A stretch of 11,191 nt of DNA from an uncultured Actinomyces sp. (lineage in GTDB: Bacteria > Actinomycetota > Actinomycetes > Actinomycetales > Actinomycetaceae): contig CAMFDH010000027.1 in NCBI GenBank assembly GCA_945949035.1, positions 1 to 11,191 on the forward strand, in the 5' to 3' direction. Shown here piece after piece: positions 7,523 to 11,191 of the stretch (position 1 is its first letter; every line of letters begins with the position of its first letter). The notes under the pieces are model-generated. The model had not been told where the DNA came from. It searched no databases and saw only the letters and a program-made list of their open reading frames with translations. The translations under genes and the position numbers were made by a program.

Positions 7523-7588
7523 GGGGGCCATTATTGTTGAGTTTGGGCAGTCAACCGACCACCCACGCCTACGAAGGATGAGACAGTC
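7523..7588. promoter_or_regulatory. Compact divergent promoter region of parC and DUF5998
   Basis: Only 66 bp separate the two start codons. On the minus strand AATAAT (7535-7530) lies 7 nt before the parC ATG, with the all-GC spacer GGCCCCC, which would fit a leaderless transcript. TTGACT (7554-7549, minus strand) resembles a -35 but is only 13 nt from that box, too close for a standard pair. On the plus strand AAGGA (7574-7578) can serve as the ribosome site of DUF5998. I found no convincing plus-strand -10/-35 pair. Confidence 0.5.
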
Positions 7589-8152
7589 ATGACCAGTTTC
7601 GAGAAGGTTCGAGCTCTCGGCTTCCATGTCGACCTGATCGAACGCCTACTTCGGCAGGTCAATGCTGGTCATCTGCCGGAACACTGCCTGTTCCAGCTTG
7701 AGACAACCTTTGACGACCAGGCCGTCTTCCGGCACTTTGACCTTGTTGGTCTTCGTGACTCACTCCTCACCGCAATCCACGTCGACGAGCTTGCCGACGG
7801 GGTGCGCTGGTACCTGAACCTGATTCATGTTCGACAGATCACAGGGCTTGAACTGGGGAGTGCATCGTTTCCGCACCGGGTTCTTCCTGAGGACGAACCT
7901 GTGTTTCCGGGGCTCGAGGGACACGCTTCTTTACCGGGGTTGACGGTGGTCCTTTCGTTTGCCACCCACCGGACCATCGAGATGGAGCCGATGCAGTGTG
8001 ACGATCCTGAATGTACGGCCGATCACGGGTTGGTTGGTTCCGAAAAGGATGACGGACTAGTAATGAGCTTTGGGGTGCAGCCCGAGAGTTCAGATGAGGA
8101 AGACGCCATGGCCTTTGTCGGTGCCCTTTCGATGCAGCTAGGGCAGCGCTGA
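7589..8152 (+). CDS. DUF5998 family protein, function unknown
   Basis: This 187-residue soluble protein has no signal peptide or membrane segment. I recognise the actinobacterial DUF5998 pattern: an N-terminal helix (LIERLLRQVNAG), then FQLETTFDDQAVFRHFDLVGL, where other members have a similar ETTFD stretch. Toward the C-terminus comes IEMEPMQCDDPECTADHG. Cys137, Cys142 and His146 form a compact CxxxxCxxxH that could bind metal (inference). The ATG has a modest AAGGA site 10 nt upstream. The stop overlaps the next gene's start in the sequence TGATG, so translational coupling with the phosphodiesterase is likely. The molecular role is not known to me; the tight coupling suggests a shared pathway. 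Confidence 0.85.
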   Translation: MTSFEKVRALGFHVDLIERLLRQVNAGHLPEHCLFQLETTFDDQAVFRHFDLVGLRDSLLTAIHVDELADGVRWYLNLIHVRQITGLELGSASFPHRVLPEDEPVFPGLEGHASLPGLTVVLSFATHRTIEMEPMQCDDPECTADHGLVGSEKDDGLVMSFGVQPESSDEEDAMAFVGALSMQLGQR

Positions 8153-9297
8153 TGGGGTTTACTAAGCCACTACCCGCGGGTGTTATCGCCCCGATCCCAC
8201 CACCCACACCGTGGATTGGTGATGTTCTCGAAGCTGCCGCCTACGCCGGCACGGGTGGAGAGTTCGTAGCAGGCGTGCGTGCGGAAGCCTCTGCTGAGCA
8301 GTTTGGCCTTGAGAAGGACCTTCCAGTTGTTGTGGTCCTAGCGGACGGCCTCGGCCTACACCAACTGTTGGACAAACTCGGTCACGCCCCGACCCTGCGC
8401 GGACTCCGCAGCGAACCGGTTCGTGCTCAGACCGTAGCGCCATCGACAACCTCTGCTGCGCTCACCACCCTTGCCACCGGAAGGACGCCTGGTGCAACCC
8501 GGATGGTGGGCTACTCGGTGCGCCATGGAGACGGTGTGATGAACCTGCTCCAGTTTGCCCCCGGAGTAAGCGGGAGAGAGTGGCAGCCCGAGCCGACAAT
8601 CCTCGAGCGAATGACCGGGCGGGGGATTGACTGCGCGATCGTGACAGACCCCCGATTTCAGGACTCGGGGCTGACCGGGGCGGCGATGCGAGGAGCCCGT
8701 TTTGTTGGGGCCCAGGATCTCTCCGCGCGGTTTGGTCGAGCGGTGGGCGAGGTGCGCCGAAGAACACCTCTCACATACGTCTACTGGTCAGGCATCGATA
8801 AGGTCGGCCATGGACACGGACCCAACTCACATGCATGGAGCGCTGCACTGGAGGACTTTGACATGGAGCTTCGCGGCCTCCTCAGTTCGGTAGGTGATCG
8901 AGCTCAGGTCCTACTGACAGCTGATCACGGCATGGTTGAGGTCGGTGAACGCGTGGACATTGCGGGTGTTCCATTCCTTGCTGAAGGAGTTGAGCTGGTC
9001 ACCGGTGAGGGGCGGGCAGCGCACATTCACGCCTCTGCGGGTCAGGCTGAGTCAGTCGAGCAGCGCTGGCGTGAGTACTGGGGAGACCGGGCATGGATCT
9101 TCAACCGGCAGCAGGTTCCCCAGGTCATCGGAGAAGGGCCTGGACTGGAACTGCTCGGCGACCTCCTGGTCATGCCTGATGGTGACGCCGTGGTGGGTGA
9201 TTCAAGGACCCAGTCGCAGTCGGCGCTGTTTATGCCCGGGGTGCACGGATCGTTGACCGAGGTCGAGATGGAGATCCCGGTCTGGCGCCTCTGCTAG
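8152..9297 (+). CDS. Alkaline-phosphatase-superfamily nucleotide pyrophosphatase/phosphodiesterase
   Basis: This is a predicted metal-dependent hydrolase of phosphoester or pyrophosphate bonds, 381 residues long; the physiological substrate is unknown. All expected superfamily ligands are visible. VVVLADGLG supplies Asp65, and APSTTSAALTTLATG supplies the nucleophile, Thr100 or Thr99. SGIDKVGHGHG gives Asp216 and His220, LLTADHGM gives Asp258 and His259, and PGVHGSL near the C-terminus gives His365. The layout matches the two-metal site of the type I phosphodiesterase/nucleotide pyrophosphatase group. I see no signal peptide, so it is probably cytoplasmic, unlike many family members. The ATG overlaps the DUF5998 stop by one base. 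Its own TAG lies in a CTAG that is also the sepH stop on the other strand. Confidence 0.9.
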   Translation: MGFTKPLPAGVIAPIPPPTPWIGDVLEAAAYAGTGGEFVAGVRAEASAEQFGLEKDLPVVVVLADGLGLHQLLDKLGHAPTLRGLRSEPVRAQTVAPSTTSAALTTLATGRTPGATRMVGYSVRHGDGVMNLLQFAPGVSGREWQPEPTILERMTGRGIDCAIVTDPRFQDSGLTGAAMRGARFVGAQDLSARFGRAVGEVRRRTPLTYVYWSGIDKVGHGHGPNSHAWSAALEDFDMELRGLLSSVGDRAQVLLTADHGMVEVGERVDIAGVPFLAEGVELVTGEGRAAHIHASAGQAESVEQRWREYWGDRAWIFNRQQVPQVIGEGPGLELLGDLLVMPDGDAVVGDSRTQSQSALFMPGVHGSLTEVEMEIPVWRLC

Positions 9298-10283
9298 TTC
9301 CCGCGAGAACCGAAGACAATCTCATCCCAGGAAGGCATGGGCTTGCGGCCGCGCTTCTTAGAACTGTCGATTGGCTTCTGGGAGGGCTCCTCGGCCTCTG
9401 TTAACTCCGTGTCGAGTAAAGGACTGCTCTCTTCGGAGGCGGGGCCTGTCTCCTCTGTTTCCGCGTGTTCGGTGCCCCCGGGTGCGGGTGCGGGTGACGC
9501 GACGCTGGGTGGAGCCACGACCGGACTGATGATGGGGACCGTCTCAACGTGCTCGTCCTCACCTTCGAATCCCATCATCACGGGCTGACGACGACCGCGA
9601 GCGGCACTTAGGCGCTTGAGAAGTTGCTCCTGACGCTCAAGCAGGATGTCGTCCTCATCGGAGAAGGGATCGATAGTAGACGTGGCGACCGGAGGGAAGA
9701 GTGCGCGGACGGGTTCGGGGGTCCTGGCTGTCTCGGTGAGCTCCCTGGCCGTCTCGTCGCCGGCGGTAGCAAGATCTGTAGCTTCTGCGAGTGTCCACAT
9801 CGCGGACTTCTCAATATCGGCCTCAACGAAGACAACTGAGACTTCCCACGCTCCTGAATCTCGCTTGGAGGCAGTCCACTTCAGTTCTTCTGTGTCGACC
9901 CCGCGCTCGGCCAAACGATCGACCACCAGGTCACCGATAGTCGGAGAATCAGGGTCGTTTCCGACGGGGGAGGAGAGTGCGCGGTCGATGGCGCGCATGA
10001 TCTCTGCGCGAACCGGGCCCTCAAAACGCCGTACGCGTTCAATTTCGGTACCGGTTTGCTCGTTGATCTGGGTGGCGGTCAAACCTTCCCTCAAGAGGGC
10101 TTGGATTTCCCGAGGTGTGAGCCTTCGCTGAGGGGAATCGGGGACTACTTCAAGGGTCGAGCCACGCAGGATCGACGAGGTCAACATCTCCGTCAGAGGC
10201 GCGACAAACTCACGTCCGTCTCCGTCCCGAAAGAGAAGAGCATCACTTCCTGCATCGCGCCCCACAAACTCAAGAACAATCAT
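9294..10283 (-). CDS. sepH: Septation protein SepH (DUF3071)
   Basis: SepH is an actinobacterial cell-division protein shown in Streptomyces to stimulate FtsZ assembly; it acts at the Z-ring. The 329 residues comprise an N-terminal domain (1-about 175) with a helix-turn-helix at 56-78 (LTPREIQALLREGLTATQI), a charged and Pro/Ala/Glu-rich linker (about 185-305), and the diagnostic C-terminal motif RGRKPMPSWDEIVFGSR (311-327). The N-terminus MIVLEFVGRD is typical of the family. I chose the ATG at 10281-10283 because AAAGGTGGG (10296-10288, minus strand) gives a good ribosome site 4-5 nt upstream. The GTG at 10290-10292 overlaps that site and is unlikely. It diverges from DUF4193 and converges with the phosphodiesterase. 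Confidence 0.95.
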   Translation of the reverse strand: MIVLEFVGRDAGSDALLFRDGDGREFVAPLTEMLTSSILRGSTLEVVPDSPQRRLTPREIQALLREGLTATQINEQTGTEIERVRRFEGPVRAEIMRAIDRALSSPVGNDPDSPTIGDLVVDRLAERGVDTEELKWTASKRDSGAWEVSVVFVEADIEKSAMWTLAEATDLATAGDETARELTETARTPEPVRALFPPVATSTIDPFSDEDDILLERQEQLLKRLSAARGRRQPVMMGFEGEDEHVETVPIISPVVAPPSVASPAPAPGGTEHAETEETGPASEESSPLLDTELTEAEEPSQKPIDSSKKRGRKPMPSWDEIVFGSRGN

Positions 10284-10383
10284 GTGTCCCACCTTTCCCG
10301 ACTACATGGTGCCAAACTCCCCGCCATCCCGATGGATGCTGTGGGGCGTGTTCAGAAAGCGGATGGAACTGAGTCACCAATGG

Positions 10384-10392
10384 TGTTACTAT
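10384..10392 (+). promoter_or_regulatory. Putative extended -10 promoter of DUF4193
   Basis: TGT followed by TACTAT (10387-10392) forms an extended -10 element with the conserved T1, A2 and T6. The -35 region is weak (TGGAAC at 10364-10369, 17-nt spacer). It would give a leader of about 50 nt before the ATG at 10450, which has the ribosome site GAAAGGA (10438-10444) 5 nt upstream. Confidence 0.4.
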
Positions 10393-10449
10393 CCCCGCGG
10401 TTGCCCATCCTGGTAATCCGAGCCGCAGTTCGAGCGTGAAAGGACACTA

Positions 10450-10752
10450 ATGGCTACCGACTACGATGCCCCACGTAAGTCTGAAGAGGATATTTCTGAG
10501 GACTCTATTGAGGAGCTGAAGTCACGCCGGACCGATATTGGTTCGAATGACGTTGATGAGGACGAGAATGAGGCGGCGGAGAGCTTTGAGCTTCCGGGTG
10601 CGGATCTCTCGAAAGAAGAGCTCACCGTGCTGGTGGTACCCGCTCAGGAAGATGAGTTCACCTGTGTCTCATGCTTCCTTGTAAAGCACACCTCTCAGCT
10701 TTCACCTGAGAGCGAACCCGGCGCCCCGATGTGCCTCGATTGCATGGCCTAG
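10450..10752 (+). CDS. DUF4193 domain protein, small zinc-ribbon protein
   Basis: This 100-residue acidic protein is conserved across Actinobacteria; its function is unknown. The family signature is clear: MATDYDAPRK at the start, SEDSIEELKSRR (about 16-27), an acidic stretch, FELPGADLSKEELTV (46-60), and a C-terminal zinc ribbon with CVSC (72-75) and CLDC (95-98). Four cysteines in two CxxC pairs strongly suggest one structural zinc. The start has a good ribosome site (GAAAGGA). The next gene starts 12 nt after the stop and its AGGAGG site overlaps this gene's TAG, so the two probably form an operon. Confidence 0.92.
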   Translation: MATDYDAPRKSEEDISEDSIEELKSRRTDIGSNDVDEDENEAAESFELPGADLSKEELTVLVVPAQEDEFTCVSCFLVKHTSQLSPESEPGAPMCLDCMA

Positions 10753-10756
10753 GAGG
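10751..10756 (+). promoter_or_regulatory. Ribosome binding site of DUF3710, overlapping the DUF4193 stop
   Basis: A perfect AGGAGG begins on the second base of the DUF4193 TAG and lies 8 nt before the ATG at 10765. It fixes the DUF3710 start and favours translational coupling. It is the strongest Shine-Dalgarno sequence in the window. Confidence 0.85.
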
Positions 10757-10764
10757 CGGGAGTC

Positions 10765-11191
10765 ATGGCACTATTCCGGCGTAAGAGCAAGCGAACCGAG
10801 GAGGGCTCTGTCGAGTCCCTCGAGGCGTTTGCCTCGGACCGTGAAGAACGCCCCCACCTACCTCACCGAGGTCCAAAGGACTCGGGGGGTGCACCCGCAC
10901 CCGCCGGCTATGTGGACCTTGGCGCAATCTACGTGCCGCGTATGCCCGGGCTGCAGTTGCGGGGCAAGTTCGAAGCAGACAAGACAACCCTGTTCCGCAT
11001 GCTGCTCGTGCTCGGGACCTCCGGTGTCACGGTTAGTGTTGCCGCGGCTCCAAAGTCGGGTGGGGCATGGCCGGAACTCTCGGACCAGATCGAGACTTCG
11101 ATCGTTGGCACGGGCGGTTCAGTTGAGAGAGTTGAAGGACCGTACGGAACTGAGCTTCACGCCCGGGTCGGTGCTGTCCTTCCCGATGGCA
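10765..11191 (+). CDS. DUF3710 domain protein (3' partial)
   Basis: The frame stays open to the window end, giving 142 codons of a longer gene. The N-terminus is basic (MALFRRKSKR) and followed by a disordered stretch. The DUF3710 core starts near residue 49: YVDLGAIYVPRMPGLQLRGK, then an amphipathic region, AAAPKSGGAWPELSDQIETS and VEGPYGTELHARV. In other actinobacteria I recall the same line-up (VDLG...P, AAP+S...W, GP+GTEL). The function is unknown. The start is set by a perfect AGGAGG 8 nt upstream. It follows DUF4193 directly, whereas in Mycobacterium and relatives the dUTPase gene dut and a DUF3093 gene lie between them. Confidence 0.88.
   Translation, partial: MALFRRKSKRTEEGSVESLEAFASDREERPHLPHRGPKDSGGAPAPAGYVDLGAIYVPRMPGLQLRGKFEADKTTLFRMLLVLGTSGVTVSVAAAPKSGGAWPELSDQIETSIVGTGGSVERVEGPYGTELHARVGAVLPDG

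Noticed and set aside
7523..7627. Upstream extension of parC to an in-frame start at 7627
   Set aside because: The added 35 residues do not look like ParC, overlap the divergent promoter region and the first codons of DUF5998, and the family N-terminus fits a start near 7522-7531.
7839..8207. 122-codon minus-strand open frame across the DUF5998/phosphodiesterase junction
   Set aside because: It is antisense to two supported genes, with no family features.
9646..10131. 161-codon plus-strand open frame opposite sepH
   Set aside because: It is serine-rich with no domain and is antisense to a confident sepH; a shadow frame.
10324..10335. CCATC/GATGG inverted repeat in the sepH-DUF4193 gap
   Set aside because: Only five base pairs around 2 nt; too weak to call an operator or hairpin.

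Overview
The window is chromosomal housekeeping DNA from a moderately GC-rich actinobacterium. It carries a primary sigma factor with a lysine/alanine/proline-rich tail, SepH (a division protein confined to Actinobacteria), and the actinobacterial families DUF7455, DUF4193, DUF3710 and DUF5998. The gene set resembles the sigA/hrdB - parE - parC - sepH neighbourhood of Streptomyces and its relatives. Actinomycetaceae or a nearby family is my guess from GC content and protein flavour; I could not run a search to confirm it.

Layout from left to right: sigA (+, 5' end outside the window) ends at a strong intrinsic terminator and faces a small DUF7455 zinc-finger gene (-). A 155-bp divergent region follows, then parE (+) and a tandem-GNAT acetyltransferase (+). 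parC (-) converges on the GNAT gene. A 66-bp divergent region separates parC from an overlapping two-gene unit (+) of DUF5998 and an alkaline-phosphatase-superfamily phosphodiesterase. That unit converges on sepH (-), and the two genes share one CTAG as both stop codons. A 157- to 166-bp divergent region then leads to DUF4193 (+) and DUF3710 (+, cut by the window end). No stretch over 300 bases lacks a gene. I see no mobile elements, CRISPR, tRNA or rRNA.

Functionally, the region brings together transcription initiation (SigA), chromosome decatenation and topology (ParE and ParC, the two subunits of topoisomerase IV), and cell division (SepH, which acts on FtsZ). Interspersed are small actinobacterial proteins of unknown function. 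I see no new multi-gene system.

The points most worth a second look are: the apparently leaderless starts of the topoisomerase genes and the GNAT gene (a -10-like box 6-7 nt before a start codon with no good ribosome site); non-consensus residues at the quinolone-contact positions of both topoisomerase subunits; an 84-bp internal duplication in the sigma-factor tail; an inverted repeat overlapping the GNAT promoter; and the lack of a gene between DUF4193 and DUF3710, where dut usually lies in related genomes.
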